A stretch of 14,528 bases of DNA. Source: Pseudacidobacterium sp036264445. Its GTDB lineage: Bacteria > Acidobacteriota > Terriglobia > Terriglobales > Acidobacteriaceae. Made by a program: the position numbers and the translations under genes. Each line of letters starts with the position of its first letter. Within the stretch, counting starts at the first letter, position 1. Below the pieces are notes generated by a model that was not told the origin of the DNA, did no database searches, and was given only the letters and a program-made list of their open reading frames with translations. Shown in pieces: positions 6,724 to 14,510 of the stretch. The stretch covers positions 1 to 14,528 of the forward strand of contig DATAQW010000091.1 in assembly GCA_036264445.1 (NCBI GenBank), written 5' to 3'.

Positions 6724-9400
6724 AACGAGCAGCAACGGTTTTCGCAGGCGCAAGATGCAGCGTCTGCTCTGCAATGTTCCATCCGGAAACGTTGATGACT
6801 GCGCTCTCCGGAACGTGTGCGGGAAGAACAGTAGTCAACATGCGCGATTCACCCGGCATCAATGCAACATAGTTATCTGACCAGACAATGGGAGTGATGT
6901 CTTCTCCATGCCCATCATGCACAGCAACCGCAACTTGAAACGCCAACGCCTTCGATGGATTATGTAGCCGCACCTCTACTAATTTCCCTTGCGGCGAGGC
7001 TACGACATGCGTCTCTGCTTCGACCTTGGCTTTCGGCAGAGCCGCGAGTGCCGTCATATCTTCATGCTGCAGCGCGGGCGTGTGCGTGTAATTCGTCTTC
7101 GTCCAGTCAAAGGTAGTAAGGATGGAAGGCACCCAGTAGAAATTGCGGCTTACTACTTCGCCTGATTCTTTCCTCAGTGTCAAATCCACAAAGTAGACTT
7201 TCTCCGTTCCGGCAAAGACAGAATCCGGAATCGCAAAGGCACGCTGCGAAGTGTCAGCGTCGACAGTAAGTGTTTGCTCTCTGCTGAAAAGCTCTTTCAG
7301 ATCGAAATTGTAAGCACTGGCCTTTAGCAGGAGATGCGGTGAAGTTTCATAAGTGCTGTTGGCTACAACAACACTGTGGTCATCATAGGAATACTGCACA
7401 TGCAACGGCTCGCACGCCTTCTTGGTTCCGTAATAGCCGCCAGCAGCGTCAAGATAATAGTCATACAAGTGCCAGATGGTCGAAGGCCATGCATTGTTCA
7501 GCATCCACTGCACTACACCCGTCGATGTGTACTTATTGCGCGTATAAGACTCAAACATAGCGCGCTCGCCGTTGTACGTCATCGCCTGTGCGATGCGCAC
7601 GTAATCATCAAGATTCTGCGGCTCACCATAAGTCGCTTTCATCGCATCATCGAAGACAGCCAATGTCTTGAATCCGCCGCCGCCATTGTGCAGGCTCCAT
7701 GAGGGGCTTGTCTGCGGCCAGGTCTGGTCTTCAGGCAGAAATTTCTTCAGGCTGCTGATGTCCGGAATCGCCGGCCCCGGGCTCGTCTCCGTATTGAAGC
7801 CATGCGCGCCGCCATATTTCTCCGTATCGACATACCAGTACGACGGAGCAACGTAATCATATGGCCCCGTCATTTTCACGCCGCTCTTTCCCGTCACTGT
7901 CGTTGGTTTTGCCGAAGCAGATGACAGAATCGGATTCGGCCAGTGCGTCTGCGTCTCTACATCGAGATAGATCTGCTCCACATCTGCCGGCGGCGGATTA
8001 TCGCTGCCGTTCAGCCACACAAGCAGACTTGCGTGATTCCGGATGCGCAGCATCTGCGAGCGAAGCGATGCCTGCGCCACCTGATAATTTTCCGGCGTCC
8101 ACTTATCCCAGTGCTCCCACTGGTCACAGCAGCACCAGCCCAGCATCACCAGAATGCCCTGCTCATCGGCGAGATGGAAGAAATCCTCCGTCTCCAGCTT
8201 GCCCTCAAGTCGAATCGTGTTCAGGTGCATATCACGCACCAGCGCAAACTGCTCACGGAGCCGCTCAGGATTTTCGCGCAGCAGCATGTCCTGCGACCAT
8301 CCAGCGCCGCGAATCAGAATCGGCTTGCCATTCACGCGAAAGAGCCGGTAGCCCTTGTCTGTGAGCTCAGAAGTAATTTCGCGAATGCCGAAGGTTTCCG
8401 ACTTCTCATCAGAAACTCTGCCTTTTTCCACAAAACGAAGACTCAGCGTTTCAAGATGGGGCGTGCCCATCTGATATGGCCACCATACCGTAGGTTGTTT
8501 TACCTGAAGCTGCGTATATTTCTCAGGATCGAAGACGACCGTCTTATCCTCGTTCGGGTTCAAATCGACAGGCTGGTCGATTTTGATTCCCGCAACCGTG
8601 CCGGTTACAGTTCCATGCACAGCTTTGTCCGTGGCATTATGCAGCTCGGCATAGACAGTCAGGTTCGCCTGCTTCAGAGATGCGTCGGTAAAGTGTGTGA
8701 CTGCCATCGGCGAACGCAACGCGACCGGGCCGCTCGTCACCAGATCCACGGCTCCCCACAACCCCATGTCCTTGTCCGGAGGGCACGGGTTCCAGTCAAC
8801 CCAGTTAATGCCCAGGTCTTTTTCTGTGGGAGCAAATGTTTCAACAGCAACAACATTCGGCTTACCGGTGACAACGTTGTCGGTCACATCGAACTCATAA
8901 GTACGATATGCGCCCGCGACCTGTGACGAATCTGCAATGCGCTTGCCATTGATCCAGATATTCGCGCGGTAGTTGATCCCGCCGAACTTCAGCCACAGCC
9001 TGCGCCCTTTCTCCGATGCAGGTACAACAAACTCTTTGCGATACCACCAACCGCAGCGATACGGACTGTCATCCGGCATCGGCAGATTGGAAAAGTTGTG
9101 CCCAACCGGGTAGGTGGTGCCGGGAATATCGCGCAGGTTTGTGCCGAAATACGGCTCCTTGTAGAGGCCCGCATTTACCTGCACGGTCAGCACTGTCGCC
9201 GGAACGGCAGTTTTGTACCAGCCATCAGGATGAAACGCAGTGGTTGAAATATTCTCGCCCTCGGCCTGCAGCTTGCAGCCTGATTGCACATTCCAACCAT
9301 CGCGAAGAGCTACAACAGAAGAAGCATCTGCATGCGCTGCACCGGATAAAGACAAACTCAAAACCAATGCGGCAAGGCAACCTGGAACTTTTTGCAACAT
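6722..9400 (-). CDS. Secreted GH2 glycoside hydrolase, exo-beta-D-glucosaminidase (CsxA-like) subfamily
   Basis: An 892-residue exported enzyme. Residues 1-24 form a signal peptide (hydrophobic LAALVLSLSLSGAA, cleavage after A-H-A24). By eye there follow an N-terminal jelly-roll sugar-binding domain (about 30-225, with WYRKEF and NIWINGKRI), an Ig-like domain (about 230-340), a TIM barrel (about 345-690) and C-terminal beta domains to 892. The acid/base position reads L-N-G-S-D467 in place of the usual GH2 Asn-Glu, and the nucleophile is probably E538 in GFNTETSPGP. This Asp/Glu pair and its spacing, together with the GW-CCC-D-x-WE motif (W422-E429), match exo-beta-D-glucosaminidases such as Amycolatopsis CsxA (recalled catalytic residues D469/E541). 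The expected reaction is release of beta-linked glucosamine from non-reducing ends of chito- or related oligosaccharides. Beta-mannosidase-like activity is the main alternative. The gene is 50 bp downstream of the receptor. Confidence 0.88.
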   Translation of the reverse strand: MLQKVPGCLAALVLSLSLSGAAHADASSVVALRDGWNVQSGCKLQAEGENISTTAFHPDGWYKTAVPATVLTVQVNAGLYKEPYFGTNLRDIPGTTYPVGHNFSNLPMPDDSPYRCGWWYRKEFVVPASEKGRRLWLKFGGINYRANIWINGKRIADSSQVAGAYRTYEFDVTDNVVTGKPNVVAVETFAPTEKDLGINWVDWNPCPPDKDMGLWGAVDLVTSGPVALRSPMAVTHFTDASLKQANLTVYAELHNATDKAVHGTVTGTVAGIKIDQPVDLNPNEDKTVVFDPEKYTQLQVKQPTVWWPYQMGTPHLETLSLRFVEKGRVSDEKSETFGIREITSELTDKGYRLFRVNGKPILIRGAGWSQDMLLRENPERLREQFALVRDMHLNTIRLEGKLETEDFFHLADEQGILVMLGWCCCDQWEHWDKWTPENYQVAQASLRSQMLRIRNHASLLVWLNGSDNPPPADVEQIYLDVETQTHWPNPILSSASAKPTTVTGKSGVKMTGPYDYVAPSYWYVDTEKYGGAHGFNTETSPGPAIPDISSLKKFLPEDQTWPQTSPSWSLHNGGGGFKTLAVFDDAMKATYGEPQNLDDYVRIAQAMTYNGERAMFESYTRNKYTSTGVVQWMLNNAWPSTIWHLYDYYLDAAGGYYGTKKACEPLHVQYSYDDHSVVVANSTYETSPHLLLKASAYNFDLKELFSREQTLTVDADTSQRAFAIPDSVFAGTEKVYFVDLTLRKESGEVVSRNFYWVPSILTTFDWTKTNYTHTPALQHEDMTALAALPKAKVEAETHVVASPQGKLVEVRLHNPSKALAFQVAVAVHDGHGEDITPIVWSDNYVALMPGESRMLTTVLPAHVPESAVINVSGWNIAEQTLHLAPAKTVAAR

Positions 9401-9407
9401 GCAGATA

Positions 9408-9416
9408 CTTCCCCTC
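9408..9416 (-). promoter_or_regulatory. Strong ribosome binding site of the GH2 gene
   Basis: GAGGGGAAG on the minus strand, with the AGGGGA core 9 bases upstream of ATG 9400. It confirms the hydrolase start and indicates efficient independent translation in the 50-bp gap after the receptor. No promoter or terminator is evident in that gap. Confidence 0.8.
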
Positions 9417-9450
9417 GGAAAAATGCAAAAATCAACAGCTCTGAATCTAA

Positions 9451-12400
9451 TTAGAAATTAAACTTCAAAGCTAACTGCAGGATACGTTTTTCACCAGCGC
9501 CCAGAACCTGTCCGGTGGTTCCATCATCCTGAGTGGTATCAATGTTGTTGTAATTCGTATGATTCCATACGTTGAACGCTTCTGCTCTGAACTGGAACGC
9601 AGAACTTTCATATACCTTGATGTTTTTCAGAAGGGACAAATCCCACCGTTCACTTCCTGGCCCCAGGATCGTTGCCCGGCGCGCGTCTCCGGCCCGGAAT
9701 TCATCCGTAGGCACATCGGCAAAAGCTGATGTGTTGTACCACTGGGCAATCGTCCGAGGCGCTCCGCTGTTCGGATTGCTGATCTGATCTGGCCGGGTTA
9801 CATGGGGAGCAGTCGCTGACGTGAAAACGCCAAGACCACCTGGATCAACAGAAGAATTGCCGCCTGCTGAGAGCCATTGACCGGACTGCAGCTCAATAAT
9901 GCCGGAAAATTCCCAGCCGCCGAGCGTCCGGCCTACAAAGCCCTGCTGCTGTGGAAAGAACGGAAGCTGGTAAACAAAGTTGGCGTTGAAAACATTGCGC
10001 CGGTCAAACCGCGATGGCCCGTACTCTGACCGAAGGTCGAAGGCATTCTGTGGCACTGGCAGATTGCCTCCCGGCTGGTCCGGCCGATTGGTAAGGGACT
10101 TCGACCAGGTATAGTTCACTCCAACCAGCGATCCCGCCCGAAAGCGCTTCTGCAGGCTGGCCTGAAGCGAGTTGTAGTTTGAGCTGAAAATCGGCTCATA
10201 GATATCAATTGGTCCATATCCCTGATACGGACGGATGATGTTTAACAGGTTTTCGCTGTTTGCATTCATTTGGACAGCGCCTGAACCTGGCGTTCCACCA
10301 AGCTGGTTCTGAATGACTGCATTATTTGCATACGCTCCAGTCACAGGCTGGTTGATGTCGACCTGCGAAAGCTGATGTGTTCCCTTTGATCCGTAATAAC
10401 CAAGATCGACAATGATGTCATAGGGAATCTGCCGCTGCATGTCGAGGTCCCACATCTGCGTATAAGGCTGGTGCCATTTCGTTGCAGTGCCACCAAGGTT
10501 CTGCACGCTGTTATTCGCGGCAGAGCCTCCATTAGGCTGGTTGAATGGAGCATTGTTGATCGTTGTGCCGCCAACGAATGGTGGATTGATGAACTCATTA
10601 TTTTCGAGGAAGCCCACACCCGGGGATTCAACAAACAATCCATAGCCTCCGCGAACTGCTGTCTGCTGCGTTCCGAATGGGTCCCATGAAAATCCTATGC
10701 GCGGCTGAACTCCCGCATATGATTGTGGCGCAATGGCAGTGCCGTAAGGAGAGTTGTGCGCGCCATTCCCTTTTCCGCCAATAATGATGCCATTGAGCGG
10801 ATCATAATTCGGATTCGTTGAGTTCGTGCCACTGCAAGGCTGTGTTGCCGGAGTACAGATGTTACCCGAATCATCGACAACAGGCGCATCTGCAGCGTTG
10901 TACAGCGATGGAGCAAAATTCGTGGCGCGGCTGTTGCCATCCGTGGGCTGCCTGTAGAGCGCATAACGCACACCATAGCTAAGCGTTAAGTTAGGCCGAA
11001 CGTGATATTCATCCTGACCATAGAACTCAAACTGGTTCTGGAAGATGACCGCGCGGAAATCAATCGTGCTCTGGCTGAAAGTAGAAGACTGTCCCAGCAG
11101 GAACAGTGCAAACTCCTGTTGAAACTCAGTCGCTCCTGAGTTCGGAGGCGTAGCCGCAAATGCAAACGTACCGGCATTATTCGAAGCAGAGTTTTCCGAT
11201 TTCTCGTAGTGGTTATAAGAAAATCCAAACTTCAGATTATGTTTGCCAATTGATTTCGTCAGATTGTCAAAAATGTTGTTGTTTTTGTTGTAGTCCTTAT
11301 ATGCTCCAAATCCAAAAAAGCTGGCATTTGGCGCTCCGAATTGAATACTTGGTATGCGATTGAGCGTCTCAGCAAAAGGCAATTGAATGGCCGCCGCAAC
11401 ATCCGGCGAATTGCTCGCAGCGAGTCGTCCACTGTTTGTGCTTAGGACTGCTCCGTATGACCATGCGTACTCCACTTCATTCAGCAAAGTCGGCGTAATC
11501 GTCCAGGTAAGATTGCCAACTATATTCTTGCCCGGTGAATCTGTAGTGGTTTGTGTAATGTTAGGCAGCGGATTGCCATTGAAAAGGCCGCCGCCTTCTA
11601 CAGTCGGAATCGAATCCTGTATATAGCGAGCAAACCCGGATAGATTGGAGTTAAAAGAGTGATCTACCCGGACAATTTCCTGCTGATAGTTGAAGACATT
11701 TTGCTCATTCGCAAAAAGCTGATCATTGCTTGAATTCTGCGGCAGGGGCAAATATGAATAGACATCTTTGAGGTAAGCCGTAGCTGCGGGATTGATGTTT
11801 GTAACCTGCGTAATCAATTGTCCCGGGCAGCTACCATCGGAATTTGGATAGGTATTACAAACGGGGTTAGCGAAAATCCCTTGCCGCTCCTGCGCGTTTG
11901 GCGCGGTTCCTGTTACCGGATTCGATTGAATTACCCGGCGGAGTTCTTGTGAATAAAAGAAAAACGTACGGTTGCGTTGCGTGTTGTAGACGCGAGGGAT
12001 AAACAATGGACCACCAATGGTCCATCCGAAATCGTTATAACGAAATGGTGTGCGGTCAGCTACAGGCGTTTGCTGCTTGTTTCCCCAGTCATTCGCATCA
12101 AGCACATTGTTGCGGAAAAACTGATAAAGGCCGCCGTGGAATCTCGACGTGCCGGAGCGCGTGATGACATTGATCTGCCCGCCCGCACCGCGGCCATACT
12201 CGGCGTTGTAGTTACCGCGCAAGACTTTGAATTCCTCAATCGCATCGACACTGGGATAGTTCAATAGCGAAAAGTTGCCGCCGCGGTCAACGTTATCTGC
12301 TCCATCGATGGACCAGTTATTCTGCGTTCCAAAGCTTCCATTCAGCGAGAATGCAGTCTCATTCGTATTTCCATTCGGAGCGCTTACGCCCGCATAGAGC

Positions 12401-12927
12401 GCATCGCCAATGTCGCCTGTAACCCCCGGCATCAAGGCAACCAGCTCTTCGTAGTTGCGGCTTTGCAACGCCAGCTCACGCACCTGCGTACCAGTAATAA
12501 GTCCCGTTGCGGCAGCCGATTGCGTGTCTACCTGGAGTGCGTTGGCCTGTACTGAAACTGTTTCAGAGGTCTCGCCAATCTGCAGCACGCCATTCACGCT
12601 GAGTTTGTCATTCACGTTCAGCGTAATCTCAGACTCCGTTGTCTTCTTAAAATTCGGCGCCTCGAATGTGACGGAATATTTGCCAATCGGCAAAAGTGGA
12701 GCAGTATATTCGCCAGCTTTGTTCGATGTTACGACACGCTGCACCGCCCCGCGGTTCGTATTGATGATTGTAATTTTCACTCCGGGCACAACAGCGCCGG
12801 CGCTGTCCGTGACCGTGCCCAGAATAGTTCCCGTCACTTCCTGCGCCACAAGCGCACCGGAAAGGAAAACAGCCAGCGACAACACAACTAAAGCGCCACG
12901 CCAACAGCGTGCCTTCAAGATATCCAA
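9451..12927 (-). CDS. TonB-dependent outer-membrane receptor, Oar-like, with carboxypeptidase-regulatory-like domain
   Basis: With the TTG start at 12927 the protein has 1158 residues. Residues 1-28 are a signal peptide (LKARCWRGALVVLSLAVFLSGALVA, cleavage before QEV). A carboxypeptidase D regulatory-like domain follows (about 30-115: GTILGTVTDSAGAVVPGVKI...GEYTAPLLPIGKYSVTFEAP), then a plug domain (about 120-280, containing NNWSIDGADNVDRGG and NAEYGRGAGGQINVITRSGT), then a large beta-barrel rich in Asn, Gln and aromatic residues. The protein ends in KFNF, with the terminal Phe expected of a BAM substrate. Such receptors import oligosaccharides or other large ligands using TonB energy and are abundant in Acidobacteriota. 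The start is moved from ATG 13029 because the promoter and operator lie inside that extension, and because GGGAGG sits 6 bp before the TTG. It is the first gene of the operon. Confidence 0.93.
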   Translation of the reverse strand: MDILKARCWRGALVVLSLAVFLSGALVAQEVTGTILGTVTDSAGAVVPGVKITIINTNRGAVQRVVTSNKAGEYTAPLLPIGKYSVTFEAPNFKKTTESEITLNVNDKLSVNGVLQIGETSETVSVQANALQVDTQSAAATGLITGTQVRELALQSRNYEELVALMPGVTGDIGDALYAGVSAPNGNTNETAFSLNGSFGTQNNWSIDGADNVDRGGNFSLLNYPSVDAIEEFKVLRGNYNAEYGRGAGGQINVITRSGTSRFHGGLYQFFRNNVLDANDWGNKQQTPVADRTPFRYNDFGWTIGGPLFIPRVYNTQRNRTFFFYSQELRRVIQSNPVTGTAPNAQERQGIFANPVCNTYPNSDGSCPGQLITQVTNINPAATAYLKDVYSYLPLPQNSSNDQLFANEQNVFNYQQEIVRVDHSFNSNLSGFARYIQDSIPTVEGGGLFNGNPLPNITQTTTDSPGKNIVGNLTWTITPTLLNEVEYAWSYGAVLSTNSGRLAASNSPDVAAAIQLPFAETLNRIPSIQFGAPNASFFGFGAYKDYNKNNNIFDNLTKSIGKHNLKFGFSYNHYEKSENSASNNAGTFAFAATPPNSGATEFQQEFALFLLGQSSTFSQSTIDFRAVIFQNQFEFYGQDEYHVRPNLTLSYGVRYALYRQPTDGNSRATNFAPSLYNAADAPVVDDSGNICTPATQPCSGTNSTNPNYDPLNGIIIGGKGNGAHNSPYGTAIAPQSYAGVQPRIGFSWDPFGTQQTAVRGGYGLFVESPGVGFLENNEFINPPFVGGTTINNAPFNQPNGGSAANNSVQNLGGTATKWHQPYTQMWDLDMQRQIPYDIIVDLGYYGSKGTHQLSQVDINQPVTGAYANNAVIQNQLGGTPGSGAVQMNANSENLLNIIRPYQGYGPIDIYEPIFSSNYNSLQASLQKRFRAGSLVGVNYTWSKSLTNRPDQPGGNLPVPQNAFDLRSEYGPSRFDRRNVFNANFVYQLPFFPQQQGFVGRTLGGWEFSGIIELQSGQWLSAGGNSSVDPGGLGVFTSATAPHVTRPDQISNPNSGAPRTIAQWYNTSAFADVPTDEFRAGDARRATILGPGSERWDLSLLKNIKVYESSAFQFRAEAFNVWNHTNYNNIDTTQDDGTTGQVLGAGEKRILQLALKFNF

Positions 12928-12933
12928 GCGGAG

Positions 12934-12939
12934 CCTCCC
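12934..12939 (-). promoter_or_regulatory. Ribosome binding site that decides the receptor start (TTG 12927)
   Basis: GGGAGG on the minus strand, 6 bases before TTG at 12925..12927. Translation from here gives a short basic N-region directly followed by the hydrophobic core of the signal peptide, whereas the ATG at 13029 would put 34 extra residues ahead of it. Confidence 0.75.
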
Positions 12940-12973
12940 AAAAGACCGGTTCACGGCGGTCAAGTACGTCTGT

Positions 12974-12993
12974 ATATTCAAACGTTTGAATAT
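12974..12993. promoter_or_regulatory. Perfect 20-bp palindrome, likely operator of the adjacent LacI-family repressor
   Basis: ATATTCAAACGTTTGAATAT is a perfect inverted repeat centred on CG at 12983/12984. A central CG in an AT-flanked palindrome is the usual form of LacI/GalR-family operators. It sits between the LacI-family gene and the receptor gene, and begins about 3 bp past the predicted -10 region, so a bound repressor would cover the transcription start. I saw no second copy elsewhere in the window by eye. Confidence 0.8.
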
Positions 12994-12996
12994 TGG

Positions 12997-13025
12997 AAAT
13001 AACTGGTCGGCGACATAGTTGTCAA
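12997..13025 (-). promoter_or_regulatory. Sigma-70-type promoter of the receptor/GH2 operon
   Basis: TTGACA, a full consensus -35 box, lies at 13020..13025 on the minus strand. A 17-bp spacer leads to a weak AT-rich -10 region (TTATTT at 12997..13002; TATTTC one base further is an alternative). The transcription start would fall near 12990, inside the palindrome. The -35 box is convincing; the -10 box is poor, so the exact start is uncertain. Confidence 0.6.
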
Positions 13026-13040
13026 GCACAAAAGTGAAAG

Positions 13041-14123
13041 CTATGCAGAACGCTTGTGAGGATGTGTGGAATCGCGAGCAACTACTAAGGGTGGCAGCAG
13101 CTTTAGAACGGGCGCGCTAAAACGTTCCTCATCTTCGTGTTTGATTGCATTCAGCACCCACTCCGCGCCCAGAATACCCATGTCTTCCATCGGCTGGCTC
13201 ACCGTAGAGATTGCAGGAGTGGAAAAGGCTGCCGGAGGAACTCCGTCAAAACCAATCACCGAGCAATCCTCTGGCACCTGGATGCCTGCCTGCATAAGAG
13301 CGCGCAGCGCACCCAGTGCGGTCAGGTCGTCAAATGCAAGCAGCGCAGTGAATTTGCGCCGTGATCTTACAAGATCAGCCGTAAGCTCGAGCCCGCCATC
13401 AAAACCAGAATTCGCATCAAGCAGATCCGGTAAATGTCGAATCAGCTTCGTGTCCAGCTCAAGCCCGTGCTCGCCGGCAAACGTCTCGACGCCTCGCCAG
13501 CGGTTTACGCTGTCGTGCAGGCTCTGCGGACCGCGAATAAACGCGATCTTCCTGTGTCCAAGTTGATATAAGTGGCTGAGCGCGGCATATCCTCCCGCAG
13601 CATTGTCCACAAGAACTGAACTGATGCCGTTCGATGTCAGATCACGCCCTATGACGACCGTTGGAATCTGATGCTTCTGCATATCGGCGAGCAGGTCGGT
13701 TTCCGCAAAAAGCCAGTTGGCGACTACGATCAAACCCTCCACGCGCCGGTCGATCAGCATTTCCAGATAGCCCTCGAACTGCTTCCGCTCATTGTTCGCG
13801 TCCATAATGATCGGAAGATAGTCCGTAGGATGAAGCGTCTTTTCAATACCGCGCAGGATCAGCGTACAAAATGGATCGGAGATATCGAAGATCATCACGC
13901 CGATGGTGTGGCTACGGCGGCTGCGCAGCGATCGTGCAAAAGCATCGGGCCGATAACCAAGCGCCTTAGCTGTTTTGCGGATGTGCTCTTTCGTCGTTGT
14001 CGCAACATATCGCGAGAGCGGCGCCTCGTTCAGAACAATGGAGACTGTCGATGCAGAAAACCCGCTCTTGCGGGCGACATCAAGAATAGTAACGCGATTC
14101 GATGCTTGCTTCTGGCGGGCCAA
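13041..14123 (-). CDS. LacI-family transcriptional regulator
   Basis: A 360-residue repressor of normal family length. Residues 11-32 form the helix-turn-helix (TILDVARKSGFSASTVSIVLN), followed by the third helix and the hinge region (ALGYRPDAFARSLRSRRSHTIGV, about 54-76). The rest is the periplasmic-binding-protein-like effector domain, with IGVMIFDISDPF, RRVEGLIVVA, LGHRKIAFIRGP, ALLAFDDLTALGALRAL and the SVIGFDG motif. Such proteins release their operator on binding a sugar or sugar derivative. The start is TTG (14121..14123), with AAGGA 9 bases upstream at 14133..14137 and an in-frame stop at 14136..14138 that rules out a longer start. It lies directly upstream of the operator-bearing promoter of the receptor operon, on the same strand, so it is probably that operon's specific repressor. 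Confidence 0.93.
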   Translation of the reverse strand: MARQKQASNRVTILDVARKSGFSASTVSIVLNEAPLSRYVATTTKEHIRKTAKALGYRPDAFARSLRSRRSHTIGVMIFDISDPFCTLILRGIEKTLHPTDYLPIIMDANNERKQFEGYLEMLIDRRVEGLIVVANWLFAETDLLADMQKHQIPTVVIGRDLTSNGISSVLVDNAAGGYAALSHLYQLGHRKIAFIRGPQSLHDSVNRWRGVETFAGEHGLELDTKLIRHLPDLLDANSGFDGGLELTADLVRSRRKFTALLAFDDLTALGALRALMQAGIQVPEDCSVIGFDGVPPAAFSTPAISTVSQPMEDMGILGAEWVLNAIKHEDEERFSAPVLKLLPPLVVARDSTHPHKRSA

Positions 14124-14132
14124 AACAATCTG

Positions 14133-14137
14133 TCCTT
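14133..14137 (-). promoter_or_regulatory. Ribosome binding site supporting the TTG start of the LacI-family gene
   Basis: AAGGA on the minus strand, 9 bases before TTG 14123. There is no in-frame ATG between the upstream in-frame stop codon (14136..14138) and this position, so TTG is the best-supported start. Confidence 0.65.
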
Positions 14138-14189
14138 AACAGAAAATACGCGTGAATCAAAAAGCATAGCATCTGTCTATCGCCAAAGT

Positions 14190-14218
14190 ATTCTTTAACA
14201 ACCGATGAAATTTGCCAA
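14190..14218 (-). promoter_or_regulatory. Possible promoter of the LacI-family gene
   Basis: In the 114-bp gap 14124..14237, TTGGCA (14213..14218) and AAGAAT (14190..14195) are 17 bp apart on the minus strand, matching 5/6 and 4/6 of the sigma-70 consensus. No palindrome like the one at 12974..12993 is seen here, so autoregulation is not supported by the sequence. The gap holds nothing else I can identify. Confidence 0.3.
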
Positions 14219-14237
14219 CGAATGATTTTGTGAGCTT

Positions 14238-14510
14238 CTAGGATTCAGCAAAACTGTGCAGCTCTGTCGATTCCCCGCTTGAGCTCATCCAGCGGTCCAT
14301 GAGGGTTTGAGCGCAGCGTGCTCCGCAAAGGTGCTTCGTCTTGCCATCATGCGAGAGCAACAGGCTCCATGGAACAAAGCGAAGCTGCGGCAGGCTTTGT
14401 TCATCCGGGACTGGGGAGAAATGCTCAGTCCAGGCCAGCCACCAGTCTTCAGACTCTTCGCTTTTTGCCTTGCCGCATACGTCGCACAAAAACGCTTCCG
14501 TAAATGCCAT
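14238..14510 (-). CDS. Small Cys-rich, zinc-ribbon-like hypothetical protein
   Basis: A 90-residue protein that I do not recognise. It has C9-x2-C12 near the N-terminus and H60-x-C62-x3-C66 near the C-terminus, a spacing consistent with a structural zinc site. Between them lie a Trp-rich acidic stretch (W23-W24-L-A-W27) and a short hydrophobic strand (FVPWSLLLS). There is no signal peptide or membrane helix, so it is presumably cytoplasmic. The ATG at 14510 has AGGGG at 14519..14523, 8 bases upstream, and the reading frame is clean, which argues for a real gene. It lies 114 bp upstream of the LacI-family gene on the same strand; a functional link is not shown. The C-terminal CGARC-A-x-x-L-M-D-R-W portion resembles the second half of treble-clef-like fingers, but this is only an impression. 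Confidence 0.65.
   Translation of the reverse strand: MAFTEAFLCDVCGKAKSEESEDWWLAWTEHFSPVPDEQSLPQLRFVPWSLLLSHDGKTKHLCGARCAQTLMDRWMSSSGESTELHSFAES

Noticed and set aside
7943..8926. Long plus-strand open frame (327 codons) opposite the GH2 gene
   Set aside because: It is antisense to a gene with clear GH2 motifs, is rich in Arg, His and Gln with no recognisable domain, and overlaps strongly supported coding sequence.
9446..9455. Short palindrome TCTAATTAGA at the receptor stop codon
   Set aside because: It is only 10 bp, AT-rich, unlike the 20-bp operator, and not followed by a T-run on the transcribed strand, so neither an operator nor a terminator call is justified.
12455..13018. Plus-strand open frame of 187 codons opposite the receptor N-terminus
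   Set aside because: It crosses the promoter and operator and mirrors the carboxypeptidase-regulatory-like domain; its composition is low-complexity Ser/Thr/Val.
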